The notes under the pieces were generated by a model. The model was not told the DNA's origin and made no database searches. It was given only the letters and a program-made list of their open reading frames with translations. A stretch of DNA of 64,000 nt from a virus, in the IMG/VR virus record IMGVR_UViG_3300030202_003049, positions 1 to 64,000 of that record; one strand, given 5' to 3'. A program made the position numbers and the translations under genes. Within the stretch, counting starts at the first letter, position 1. Each line of letters opens with the position of its first letter. Below, one piece after another: positions 8,294 to 16,186 of the stretch.

Positions 8294-8300
8294 AAATAAG

Positions 8301-8432
8301 TTATTTTATAAAGCACAGATAGAATAAAAGACAAATTGAAACAAACTCTGCTCCAAAAACTACGTAGAATAACATTGTTACGAGAAGCAAAACGGTTAAG
8401 GTAAAATAATTTTTTATTTTTTCATCCAACAT
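8301..8432 (-). CDS. Single-span membrane microprotein
   Basis: A 43-residue peptide starting MLDEKIKNYFTLTVLLLV. Most of it is hydrophobic, enough for one or a tightly bent pair of membrane spans. ATG 8432 overlaps the stop of the upstream gene (TGATG), which supports real translation. Function unknown; small membrane proteins of this kind in phages include holin helpers and exclusion factors. Confidence 0.7.
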   Translation of the reverse strand: MLDEKIKNYFTLTVLLLVTMLFYVVFGAEFVSICLLFYLCFIK

Positions 8433-8758
8433 CAATTAAATCCTAGCAAAATCACTTCTTCTTTAGGTACTCTGATGATTAAACCACTTGCGGCAACATA
8501 ATGAGAGTATAAATAGTAGTATTTGTCTTCATCTGGGTCTTTCCAAGGCATAACGAAGTATTCAGACCGTCTTGGGACCCTAACTGGCTTCTTATCAGTA
8601 AAAGAATAGTAGTGACCGTAGCCTTCCCCTTTTATAATTGCCAAAGGAAGCAACTGACCAGTGTCAGAGATGGTAAATGATTGCATTTTCGTGGCTAAAG
8701 CACGCGGTTTTTTGTAAAGACTCTCTTTGCTTATCTTGTTTAAGAGTTTTTTCTTACT
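8432..8758 (-). CDS. Unknown small protein
   Basis: A 108-residue protein starting at a GTG (8758) that overlaps the stop of the HAD-Nudix gene and follows a GGAGGAGACGGTGG region. It has basic N-terminal residues (SKKKLLNKISKESLYKK) and a beta-rich remainder (GHYYSFTDKKPVRVPRRSEY, YYYLYSHYVAASG). A longer frame to 8833 only reads through the glycine tail of the neighbour in another frame. No family recognised. Confidence 0.7.
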   Translation of the reverse strand, partial: SKKKLLNKISKESLYKKPRALATKMQSFTISDTGQLLPLAIIKGEGYGHYYSFTDKKPVRVPRRSEYFVMPWKDPDEDKYYYLYSHYVAASGLIIRVPKEEVILLGFN

Positions 8759-9983
8759 CACCGCCGCCACCGTCTCCTCCGCCGCCGTCTCCGAACGAAC
8801 CATCAGAAGATGAGGTGTCATAATAGCCTCCATAAGGCCAGTATGCTACTTTACGTCTTCTTTTTTTAGATTTTTTCTTCTTTTTCTTGCGTTTTTTCTT
8901 TTTTTCATCCAAATCATTGGTGATTTTAATTTTTATTTTTCTTTTTTGCTCTTTTTCTTCCTCAAAAACACCAAAACCAACAGGAGCATTCTCTCCTCGG
9001 TTATAATCCTTGACTCTTTTGAGTCCTTGCGCCCCAGTTGACTTAGCGCCCCCCTGTCCGATCAGCGCTTTCTTTTTTTTGGCATACCCTTTCTTCATTC
9101 TTTTCTGAAAAGTGTACGATTCTTCAAGGGTTGCATCACTTTCATACAGGTCAATGCATCTTTTAAGCAACTCAGTGGCGCCTTCTTTGGCTTTTATCAT
9201 GATATGTTCAATATCATGGACATAATATTCAGTATTTTCCTGATCCAGTTGTATCACACCGTCCAATTCATCGCTTGAATAGTTTGTTCTGCCGAGAAAA
9301 TAGTGTATTGTTTCATCTTTTCCTCTAAAACTGAACTCTTGTGACTCAATATACTGCAGGTGGACCATTTGAAAACCAATTTCTTCCCTTACTTCTCTAA
9401 AAAACCCATAGTTTGGAGTCTCACCAGAGCGACAGTGACCACCTGGAACATCCCATTCGCCTGTATCTGCTCTTTTAAGGATGATTAAGCGATCATCTGA
9501 AGTCTTAACAAAGCCTTTTGACACATTATCGGTGTCTTCAAGCCCTTCATCAGGATACTTGACCACAATATCAAAGTCATCATGCAGTTTTCTAAAGGCA
9601 ACTATGCCTTCGTGTTCTTTAGGACAGTCATCAAAGTGTAGAGACGACCCTAATTCGTATAGTTTTTGTGCTTTTAACTGACCTTCAGTGTAATAAACAG
9701 GCACATCGATTTCTAGTTTCTCTAAATATGTGCTAACTGCGAAGCGTGGCTTCTCTAAAGCCTTTCTTCTAGCGGTCACAATCAAGACAGAGTAACCTTT
9801 TTTCTGAAATTGTTTTAAAGTGGCAACCATTTGTTGGTTAATCCCACCAAAACGCCAGTCATCTTCACCTTCTTCGTCAAACATTTCGTGATGAAAGACT
9901 AAAGTGTTGTCAAAATCAAAGGTGACAACCTTTCCGTTTTTATTTTCGTTAAGATTTTCCATAATTTTTAAATATTTTTTCAT
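8754..9983 (-). CDS. HAD phosphatase-Nudix hydrolase fusion with basic tail
   Basis: A 409-residue fusion. Residues 18-125 are HAD-like (TFDFDNTLVF; LIVTARRKAL; FDDCPKEH). Residues 160-280 are a Nudix domain with a complete box GGHCRSGETP..FFREVREEIGF (181-204; GX5EX7REUXEEXGU). After residue 300 come a basic segment, the KIKIKITNDLDEKKKK tract similar to the tag plus poly-Lys, and a Gly/Asp tail. HAD acts on phosphoesters and Nudix on nucleoside diphosphate derivatives; ADP-ribose, capped RNA or nucleotides are possible substrates. The poly-Lys tail and module suggest packaging with DNA. AGGTGA lies seven bases before ATG 9983, behind a good promoter. Confidence 0.85.
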   Translation of the reverse strand: MKKYLKIMENLNENKNGKVVTFDFDNTLVFHHEMFDEEGEDDWRFGGINQQMVATLKQFQKKGYSVLIVTARRKALEKPRFAVSTYLEKLEIDVPVYYTEGQLKAQKLYELGSSLHFDDCPKEHEGIVAFRKLHDDFDIVVKYPDEGLEDTDNVSKGFVKTSDDRLIILKRADTGEWDVPGGHCRSGETPNYGFFREVREEIGFQMVHLQYIESQEFSFRGKDETIHYFLGRTNYSSDELDGVIQLDQENTEYYVHDIEHIMIKAKEGATELLKRCIDLYESDATLEESYTFQKRMKKGYAKKKKALIGQGGAKSTGAQGLKRVKDYNRGENAPVGFGVFEEEKEQKRKIKIKITNDLDEKKKKRKKKKKKSKKRRRKVAYWPYGGYYDTSSSDGSFGDGGGGDGGGGE

Positions 9984-10002
9984 TTATAAGTCACCTATTA
10001 TT

Positions 10003-10031
10003 AATATAACACATTTGTGTTAAGTTGTCAA
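10003..10031 (-). promoter_or_regulatory. Sigma-70-type promoter
   Basis: TTGACA at 10026-10031, 17 bp, TATATT at 10003-10008 with TGT extension. Drives the HAD-Nudix gene and those to its left. Confidence 0.8.
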
Positions 10032-10040
10032 GTTGTTATT

Positions 10041-11531
10041 TTAACTAACTTGGCTAAAATTACCAAAATCAATTATAACTATTTCTCCGGTATCGTCCTT
10101 TACCATCACATTAAGGCTGTGAAGGTCTCTTGGTACCAATCCAACCTCATCTCTAAGGGCAACAAATGATCTTTCAAGCGATTTTGCTGCTTCTGGCATG
10201 TCCTCACGTCTCCCACCGGCAGTGTTATCCAGTGTAGATGAGTAATACCCAGTAGGGATCACTGTAAACTGTCTCGGATACTGAACGGCATCCTCAATCA
10301 TCATGATAATTTCGCTAACCATGTCCTCTCTGTAGGGTAATCTGGCAATTACTTCAACAATTGAAGCAATAACAGCCATAATTCCAAGTTTTGACACCAT
10401 TCTGTCGCCATAATCTGAGTTTATGACCCTTTCTGTGTTGTCAATTGCTCTTGCGGTCCTAGGAAACGCCTCTAAAACGTTATTTTTGGCAATATTGTAC
10501 CTTGTAAGCATCGCATCGTCAGAAATTCTATCAATATTTACAAAATAATTGTAAAAAACGCCCATTGCGGCATCACGAAAGCCTTGAGCAATCTTAACTT
10601 CCTCTGGACCCATCGCAGACCAGTCTAATTCTGACATTAAGCCTTGATATAGATCAGCAACCATGTCTTCGACCTGTCCTATGCTGTGTAAAAAGACATT
10701 TTCTACTCTTCTATCAACACTAACCTCTCTATCTTGCAGTTGAGGTTCGTCTGAGAGCGGCAATGGTTCATTAAAACCCAAATTATCTCTCTGCAAGTAA
10801 TATTCAAGGCCAGCAAACAGACTATTTACAATTTCTTGAGAGTAAGGACTAGGCTTAACCAGTTCCATGATGACATAACCAAGTATTCCATCGTCAATTA
10901 TCTTCATTCCGCCTTCATAAACCTTTGGAAAGTGCTTTGCAACCTTTTCATTGGCATCTACAGCAATACCTACGTTCTCATAATTACTGATTTCCTGCTG
11001 TATCTTGAAAGTATCGGCAGATCCTGGTTGGTTTCCAGTCTCACTGCTAAGAATCTTTACCGCAACCACTCCAAACTCAGGGTGATTTCCCTTGTAAACG
11101 TTACCAAACTTACCAGATGCGATGTATTCGAGGCCAGAAACTCCAATTAAGTTCTCTATCTCCATCGCATTCAACTCTTCTTTGATAACTTCCTTTAATT
11201 CACCCATGTCTCTTAGCACGGAGGCAACATAAGCAGAAGCCTTTTTTTTAGATAGACCCTTGGTTCGCTTAATGCAACGCACTTTGCCATCAAAAGTTTT
11301 GTTATCAAAACAATCTTTTTTCTTTTCCTCTAGGGTTCCATCTCCATAACCACCACCGTATTCCCAATCGGGTTCATCCCAGTGAAATGCTTTGGCTTCT
11401 AGTTCCAACTCATCTTCCATTACATTTTGAAGACCTTGGTGTTGAGATCTTTCAACATGCCCCGCATGCTCTGCCTCTCCAGAATGAATTTTTATCCTGA
11501 AATATCCCTTTGTCCCGCTGGTTGAAAACAT
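10041..11531 (-). CDS. Protein-kinase-like tagged protein
   Basis: A 496-residue protein. Residues 1-40 hold YFRIKIHSGEAEHAGH, a segment recalled from marine phage structural proteins. Residues 84-107 have CIKRTKGLSKKKASAYVAS. A tag-like helix LKEVIKEELNAM spans 112-123. Then come kinase motifs: glycine loop ASGKFGNVYKG (138-148), VAVKIL with Lys159, a catalytic loop PRDLHSLNVMV near residue 467, and IIDFGNFS at the very end. About 250 mostly helical residues separate the N-lobe from the catalytic loop, and no activation segment or APE motif follows DFG. It may be an atypical kinase delivered into the host; substrate unknown. Confidence 0.75.
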   Translation of the reverse strand: MFSTSGTKGYFRIKIHSGEAEHAGHVERSQHQGLQNVMEDELELEAKAFHWDEPDWEYGGGYGDGTLEEKKKDCFDNKTFDGKVRCIKRTKGLSKKKASAYVASVLRDMGELKEVIKEELNAMEIENLIGVSGLEYIASGKFGNVYKGNHPEFGVVAVKILSSETGNQPGSADTFKIQQEISNYENVGIAVDANEKVAKHFPKVYEGGMKIIDDGILGYVIMELVKPSPYSQEIVNSLFAGLEYYLQRDNLGFNEPLPLSDEPQLQDREVSVDRRVENVFLHSIGQVEDMVADLYQGLMSELDWSAMGPEEVKIAQGFRDAAMGVFYNYFVNIDRISDDAMLTRYNIAKNNVLEAFPRTARAIDNTERVINSDYGDRMVSKLGIMAVIASIVEVIARLPYREDMVSEIIMMIEDAVQYPRQFTVIPTGYYSSTLDNTAGGRREDMPEAAKSLERSFVALRDEVGLVPRDLHSLNVMVKDDTGEIVIIDFGNFSQVS

Positions 11532-11559
11532 AAATTACCCTTTAAACACTATAAATAGT

Positions 11560-13110
11560 TTAACAACCCCAAACTGCATACTCTATTTCGATTGTTTGAC
11601 CCTCTGCTGGAACGTGGCCTTCATTGAAAGTAACTGAATTAGTGACAGAATCATAAGTCCATTCAGATGAGACTTGACCATTGACAGTCACGATTATCGT
11701 ATCTAGTATTGGATCTTCTTCATCTAGTCCGTATGTAACACGGTCAGTTAAGGTAGAACCTAGTGCCTGCAGTTGAGTGCCCCAATCAACAGCGCACAAT
11801 GAATACCAGTCTCCACCATAGTGATTAACAAGATCCCAATAGCCAGCACCAAACTCAATGTTTCTAGGGAACGCATGTACGGTTGATTGACACCCTGTTG
11901 GAGGGTCTCCAATAACAGCATAAGGAACAAACATGCCGGTATCCTTGAGGCCATCGAAGAATTGAAGATAAGTAACCCATGGAGCAGACCAGTCCTTCTC
12001 ATCAGAAACAAAAATCACAATGAGCGAAGCCTCGTCCCTAAAAAATTGTGATCCAGGACCGGCAATTGCAGGGTTCGATAGCGCTTGAAATGCCATCTCT
12101 ATGCCTTGTTCCATCCCGGCACCCATGATACCTACGTTAACCATATTGGCGAGTGCCATCTCCGGCATAGGCGTTCCATTGTTGATAATTCCATGGAGGT
12201 AAGGACTAGTAGTTGTTATTACAGACATATTGTAGTCAGGCGCACTAGCAAGAAATGCTTGGAAAAAAGAAAATATTTGATTTGCCAATAGAGATTGGTA
12301 AGGATTCATAGAACCAGAATCATCGATAACCCATAGAATGTCAAGAATCTCAATGGGAGTTTGCTCGTGTCTTTGATAATGCCATTGCTCAACGTCACCA
12401 CTTCCTTCTTGTTCAGCAGTAACCTCAGGACGAATAGGATCATTTGATTCAATAACGACTTCGCTTCGATCCCACCCAACATCACTCGGAACATAGGTGA
12501 CAAGAAAGTCAATCTCGGTATCAGGTTCAATCGTCCAAGGAGGCGGAGGCATCGACCCAAAATTTATTTTTATATCAACGGGATTGTTTACCATTTGAGA
12601 TACATTCTCGATAACCAAAGGCATATTGCCATCATTTCGAAGTGTAACTCGCTCCTCATTGTCACAACCTATCGATACATCGCCATAATCAAACAGAGAC
12701 GGCGTTACAGACAAGACCGGGGCATTACCATAGCCTTCCAAGTTAATGCGCACTACAGGCTCATCAGGGTCATTAGATGCAATCTCAATAAACCCACCAT
12801 TGGATTCAAATGTCTGGGGAATGTATGATACATCAAATACAAGATGTTCTCCTGGTGCAATCACCCATGACTGTTCCGGAATACCACCCAGAGAGAAGCG
12901 ATCATTTCCCGATACCAATTGAGGAGTCTGGATTGTAAGATCGCGTTGCCCACTGTTAATAACGGCAAACTCTTCCAGTGCGGTTTCTTCACCGGAGGTG
13001 AGATGCCCAAAATTTATATGCTCCGGAAATGCCATGATGTTTTGCACATCAGGTTTTGCGGTTAACGCAATGTCCGAGCACCCCAGTAAAGCAAGTAAAA
13101 TCCATAACAT
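11560..13110 (-). CDS. Surface lipoprotein with ASH-type repeats and VWA domain
   Basis: A 516-residue predicted lipoprotein: MLWILLALLGC forms the signal with lipobox ALLGC. Two ASH/choice-of-anchor-type beta domains follow (INFGHLTSGEET...; LFDYGDVSIGCDNEERVTLRN). A VWA domain with MIDAS DDSGSM is near residue 260. The C-terminus is beta-rich with a final Cys. Such lipoproteins are usual in myxococcotes and bdellovibrios and are rare in phages. It could modify the infected cell surface (superinfection exclusion, adhesion) or be a virion tip. An RBS-containing hairpin lies in its leader. Confidence 0.8.
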   Translation of the reverse strand: MLWILLALLGCSDIALTAKPDVQNIMAFPEHINFGHLTSGEETALEEFAVINSGQRDLTIQTPQLVSGNDRFSLGGIPEQSWVIAPGEHLVFDVSYIPQTFESNGGFIEIASNDPDEPVVRINLEGYGNAPVLSVTPSLFDYGDVSIGCDNEERVTLRNDGNMPLVIENVSQMVNNPVDIKINFGSMPPPPWTIEPDTEIDFLVTYVPSDVGWDRSEVVIESNDPIRPEVTAEQEGSGDVEQWHYQRHEQTPIEILDILWVIDDSGSMNPYQSLLANQIFSFFQAFLASAPDYNMSVITTTSPYLHGIINNGTPMPEMALANMVNVGIMGAGMEQGIEMAFQALSNPAIAGPGSQFFRDEASLIVIFVSDEKDWSAPWVTYLQFFDGLKDTGMFVPYAVIGDPPTGCQSTVHAFPRNIEFGAGYWDLVNHYGGDWYSLCAVDWGTQLQALGSTLTDRVTYGLDEEDPILDTIIVTVNGQVSSEWTYDSVTNSVTFNEGHVPAEGQTIEIEYAVWGC

Positions 13111-13117
13111 AAAAAAC

Positions 13118-13139
13118 CCTCCTATAGTTAAATAGGAGG
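13118..13139 (-). promoter_or_regulatory. Hairpin containing the ribosome binding site
   Basis: CCTCCTA and TAGGAGG pair (13118-13124 with 13133-13139). The 3' arm on the minus strand contains AGGAGG, seven bases before ATG 13110, and is followed by GTTTTTT. It can act as a weak terminator or as an RBS-masking hairpin. A TTGACA lies upstream at 13153-13158 but no convincing -10 follows. Confidence 0.5.
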
Positions 13140-13174
13140 ACTTTCACACAATTGTCAATTAAGAGGCAATTTTA

Positions 13175-13840
13175 TCATACATACTGGCCCGGAGACGTAC
13201 TGCGTTGATTTTGTTCGATTTGCGCATTTTCGAATCCAACGTAGTATCTATCCTGCTCTTCATCGGTTAAGTCATCAGGGTTAATTTCATTTTGACCTTC
13301 CATTTTACCACCAGCGGCACCATCAGCCCTACCGGCCATTTCAATATTCAACAAGTGCTCGGCTTCCAACTCTTGCAGTGCTGGAAGAAGAGGCGAATTA
13401 AGAACGCTTTGGATAAATTCGAGTCGTTCCTTTAAATCTTCAATGTCTTCGGGACGATCAAAGGCTAGGTCATAGGACATATCCACCATTTGATTATAGT
13501 GTCGCTCATCCGTTTCATCCATCAAGGGAGAAAGAAGCGGCTCAACTTGGCTAATGTAACCACCATACGGTTGCAGCAGTTTTGGTAGCCCACCATTGTC
13601 TTCACCTGGGGCACCGTCTAACACATGCTCAAGAGCACTCTCAATAAATTCTTCTTCTTCGGTTATATAGTCATCGAGGTTATTGATTTGCACCAGTACA
13701 GCACTGATTTCACCGATTGCTTGCACGGCACCGTCTGCCATTTGTTTAATAAGATAATATATATTATCTTCTCCTTCATTCATCACGGCATCAATCTCTT
13801 CCTTGATGATTTGCAATATTTGTTTTTGTGTAAATTTCAT
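13175..13840 (-). CDS. Tagged virion-type protein
   Basis: A 221-residue acidic protein starting with the tag MKFTQKQILQIIKEEIDAVM. The rest is largely helical (YYLIKQMADGAVQAIGEI; DIEDLKERLEFIQSVLNSP) with an unstructured, Gln/Asn-rich tail. No enzyme motif. It is third in a run of three tagged genes reading from 14743. Likely packaged; function unknown. Confidence 0.8.
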   Translation of the reverse strand: MKFTQKQILQIIKEEIDAVMNEGEDNIYYLIKQMADGAVQAIGEISAVLVQINNLDDYITEEEEFIESALEHVLDGAPGEDNGGLPKLLQPYGGYISQVEPLLSPLMDETDERHYNQMVDMSYDLAFDRPEDIEDLKERLEFIQSVLNSPLLPALQELEAEHLLNIEMAGRADGAAGGKMEGQNEINPDDLTDEEQDRYYVGFENAQIEQNQRSTSPGQYV

Positions 13841-13850
13841 TGTTTATTCC

Positions 13851-14156
13851 TTATATTAATGCGAATGCATCATCGCCGTCGTCATCTTTTACCATTTTAA
13901 TCGCTTCGTTTTCAAGCATTTCTTTAAGTGCTTCTTCAAGTTGTTGTGTGAGTTTTGGTATAGCGGTTGGACTTGGTGCTGGATTTCCTGGTGAGTCATC
14001 ACCATATATTTCATCAAACAATTCTTTGAAAGTAAAATTTCCAAATTGTAATTCATCTTTTATTTCTTGTTCTAGATCCATGTGATCATCTTCACTAAGC
14101 ACGGCGGCGATTTCTTCCTTGATTATTTGCGTTATTTGTTCTAATGTAAACTTCAT
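13851..14156 (-). CDS. Tagged virion-type protein
   Basis: A 101-residue acidic protein starting with the tag MKFTLEQITQIIKEEIAAVL. A short acidic segment, TFKELFDEIYGDD, a proline-rich linker and a C-terminal helix (KLTQQLEEALKEMLENE) follow. The start overlaps the stop of the next tagged gene by four bases (ATGA). Function unknown. Confidence 0.8.
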   Translation of the reverse strand: MKFTLEQITQIIKEEIAAVLSEDDHMDLEQEIKDELQFGNFTFKELFDEIYGDDSPGNPAPSPTAIPKLTQQLEEALKEMLENEAIKMVKDDDGDDAFALI

Positions 14157-14743
14157 GATAATTCTTTCTCAATTTTGTCGGCAAGTTTTGGATTAATTTC
14201 TCTAAGATCCTGCATGGTAAAATCTAAATCTTGGGGGTTTGGAATTTGTATACTGTTTAGTGATTCTAAAAGCACTTGTGCTAATTTTATAATCTCTGGC
14301 ATTCTAAAATATCTTGGATTGAGATCGCCCGCTGTACCAGGAATCATCGCATCCGAATTCATAAAGAGACCTTTCATATAGGATTGCGTTTTTTCATCTA
14401 CACCAGATTCTTCAATCGCGTATTTCATAGTGTAATCAACCGCATTCGGGAGAAATCGTTGGTCAAAAATATCTAATGCTTTCTCATTTGCGGGTGGCCT
14501 CATTCGTGGGAGGTCTTGTAGAGCGGCTACATCTTTTGTAGGTTCACCCGTGTAACCGGTTTGATCATCAGGCTCAAAATAAGTTAAAGCGTTAGGGCTT
14601 GCTGCATCTGCGAGAAAAAACTTCACCATCATAATAGGAATTATCGGCAACGACGGACCCCTTTGATCGTTCACTTCTTCTCCCAATACAGCAGCAATTT
14701 CTTCTTTGATAATATTCATCACTTGTTCTTGTGTAAACTTCAT
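14153..14743 (-). CDS. Tagged virion-type protein
   Basis: A 196-residue protein starting with the tag MKFTQEQVMNIIKEEIAAVL. The body is helical with FDQRFLPNAVDYTMKYAIEE and no enzyme motif known to me. GGAGATTTAA precedes ATG 14743. It is the first gene of the tagged trio and lies just after a strong terminator; the leader contains TATAAATG about 50 bases upstream, which resembles a T4-type late promoter box, but this is speculative. Confidence 0.8.
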   Translation of the reverse strand: MKFTQEQVMNIIKEEIAAVLGEEVNDQRGPSLPIIPIMMVKFFLADAASPNALTYFEPDDQTGYTGEPTKDVAALQDLPRMRPPANEKALDIFDQRFLPNAVDYTMKYAIEESGVDEKTQSYMKGLFMNSDAMIPGTAGDLNPRYFRMPEIIKLAQVLLESLNSIQIPNPQDLDFTMQDLREINPKLADKIEKELS

Positions 14744-14811
14744 TTAAATCTCCAAAATTTTTTCCCGGAATTTTTCGGGGTTCAACATTTATAAGTAGTG
14801 GCTTTAAACAC

Positions 14812-14848
14812 AAAAAAACGGCTCTTAACCCAAATGAGTTAAAAACCG
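14812..14848 (-). terminator. Strong intrinsic terminator
   Basis: An 11-bp stem with two or three G-T pairs between 14819 and 14848 and an eight-base loop, followed on the minus strand by seven U residues (14812-14818). It ends transcription coming from the early region on the right before the virion-type module. Confidence 0.85.
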
Positions 14849-15014
14849 AAATCTGGCAAAATTTCTTAGCGATGTTGAATGTACCTCCGCTGCGCTACGG
14901 CCCGCGACCCTATTGTAAGTACTTATTTCGGACGGCCCTGGGTGGCAGGGGGGAGGGGGGAGGACCCCCCACCGTCGAAACGTGTTTCGGTCTGTTTCGG
15001 TGTTCGTTGTTTCG
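14849..15014. other. Gene-free, GC-rich boundary segment
   Basis: No ORF with a ribosome site was seen. It has a run of G/C tracts (near 14947-14972) and several copies of GTTTCG in the right part (14977-15017), some inside the 3' end of the next gene. It marks the boundary between AT-rich virion-type genes and the less AT-rich early region. Confidence 0.5.
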
Positions 15015-15659
15015 TTATGCTTCGGGCTGCATCTCGGTGAACTGCTCACCCAACTCGGCAAGCATCCACTCGGGAACGTCGGCATCCTCGGCATCGTCGT
15101 ACCCCCCGTCTACGGTAGCGGTGCGCTGGGCTTCGTCGGCAATCTCTTGCAACTTGCGAGCCTTGACTTCAGCGATAGGCTCAGGCTTGACACAGCCACG
15201 CCCAGTGAACTCGGCTTCAAAGGTATCGTAGCGGTCGTCACCAACGAGGATCACGCTGTCGATAGAACGGTCAAGCAGCCACAACTCCTTTTCTGACTTG
15301 GAGCCGAAAGAGATACAGTCAGCAATCTGGCGTAGTGTCTCAGTGACGAAACCACCAAGGCCAAACTTAGCGACACGCTCAACGTCGAAACGCAAGGTAT
15401 CGATTTGCTCACACTGAAGCAGGGTAATACCGGCACCTCCCATAACGCCATTGAAAAGAACGTAGCAGTCACCGTGGAACATAGAGTAAGCAGCATTGCC
15501 ATTATCGCGCACGCTCTGAGCAGGGTAACGTCGGTGTTCAAGAACCTCGTCAATGGTATTGGTGATAAGGGTACGTGCTTCCACACGGTCCTCGATGCTG
15601 ATAGCAGCACGTCGGTTAGCAAGTTCGTTAGCGATGAAAGTTTCTACTGAGTTAGGCAT
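15015..15659 (-). CDS. Unknown early-region protein
   Basis: A 214-residue protein starting MPNSVETFIANELANRRAA with AAGGAGAAATC before ATG 15659. It contains a Gly-rich central stretch (LFNGVMGGAGITLL) and a basic/acidic helical C-terminus (EVKARKLQEIADEAQRT). Base composition is richer in GC than the left module. It is the last gene of the early region and has its own promoter. No family recognised. Confidence 0.8.
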   Translation of the reverse strand: MPNSVETFIANELANRRAAISIEDRVEARTLITNTIDEVLEHRRYPAQSVRDNGNAAYSMFHGDCYVLFNGVMGGAGITLLQCEQIDTLRFDVERVAKFGLGGFVTETLRQIADCISFGSKSEKELWLLDRSIDSVILVGDDRYDTFEAEFTGRGCVKPEPIAEVKARKLQEIADEAQRTATVDGGYDDAEDADVPEWMLAELGEQFTEMQPEA

Positions 15660-15699
15660 GGATTTCTCCTTGAGTGTTGTTGTTGTTTTCTATACTAAT

Positions 15700-15728
15700 A
15701 ATGTAACAGGTTCTAAAATGGTTGTCAA
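15700..15728 (-). promoter_or_regulatory. Early cassette promoter
   Basis: TTGACA at 15723-15728, 17 bp, TACATT at 15700-15705, TGT extension, A-rich upstream box. Drives the 15015-15659 gene. Confidence 0.85.
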
Positions 15729-15747
15729 GTGAAAAGATAAACTTTTT

Positions 15748-15840
15748 TCAATCTTTTTCGATGGTCATCATAATGCTATCGTAAGCGTACCAGAAACCAA
15801 GGGCACAAAATACCATAATGAAACAATCTACTGCAGCCAT
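15748..15840 (-). CDS. Membrane microprotein
   Basis: A 30-residue peptide (MAAVDCFIMVFCALGFWYAY...) with one membrane span. GGAGGTTCAA precedes ATG 15840 and it is the only frame behind its own promoter, so translation is likely. Its stop codon lies in the upstream box of the next promoter. Function unknown. Confidence 0.7.
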   Translation of the reverse strand: MAAVDCFIMVFCALGFWYAYDSIMMTIEKD

Positions 15841-15868
15841 TTGAACCTCCTTTGTTGTTCATACTAGT

Positions 15869-15897
15869 AATGTAACAAACCCGATAATCCTTGTCAA
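15869..15897 (-). promoter_or_regulatory. Early cassette promoter
   Basis: TTGACA at 15892-15897, 17 bp, TACATT at 15869-15874, TGT extension. Drives the 30-residue membrane peptide. Confidence 0.85.
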
Positions 15898-16151
15898 GTG
15901 TTTTTTGTTACTTTTCTCACTTTTTTTGTCCTCCACGATAATCCACGTTCTAACTGTATTCTCACAATCGCGCTATCATACCCTCCCCTAAGAGACGGAA
16001 GAAAATAGTAGGTGCTGGGAACCATAGGCCTTGACCACAGGGGCAAAAGCACGGGGAGTCATTAGGGGCCTTGCACGATCCCCAACACCGCTCCGTTGCA
16101 TCCGCACGGAACCACACGGTTCATTAGATAGGAGAATAATGAAAAAAAATG
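15898..16151. other. Gene-free structured segment
   Basis: No convincing ORF on either strand. Possible stems include GGTG.TGGG near 15994 with CCCAACACC near 16080, the repeat GGCCTTG (about 16027 and 16067), and AACC/GGTT near 16111. It could hold structured RNA, an origin or a regulatory region. Confidence 0.4.
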
Positions 16152-16180
16152 TTGACAAAATCTGCCGATAATGTTAGCCT
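16152..16180 (+). promoter_or_regulatory. Plus-strand promoter of a candidate RNA gene
   Basis: TTGACA at 16152-16157, 17 bp, TAGCCT at 16175-16180 with TGT extension. It is the only good promoter found on the plus strand. Confidence 0.6.
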
Positions 16181-16186
16181 GAACTA

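Noticed and set aside
14849-14945. Segment resembling a tRNA-like fold (GCCGTAGCGCAGCGGAGG on the minus strand)
   Set aside because: No T-arm or anticodon stem can be drawn; not a tRNA.
16139-16171. Ten-codon plus-strand ORF with AGGAG before it
   Set aside because: It overlaps the -35 of the proposed RNA promoter and is too short to judge; may be chance.
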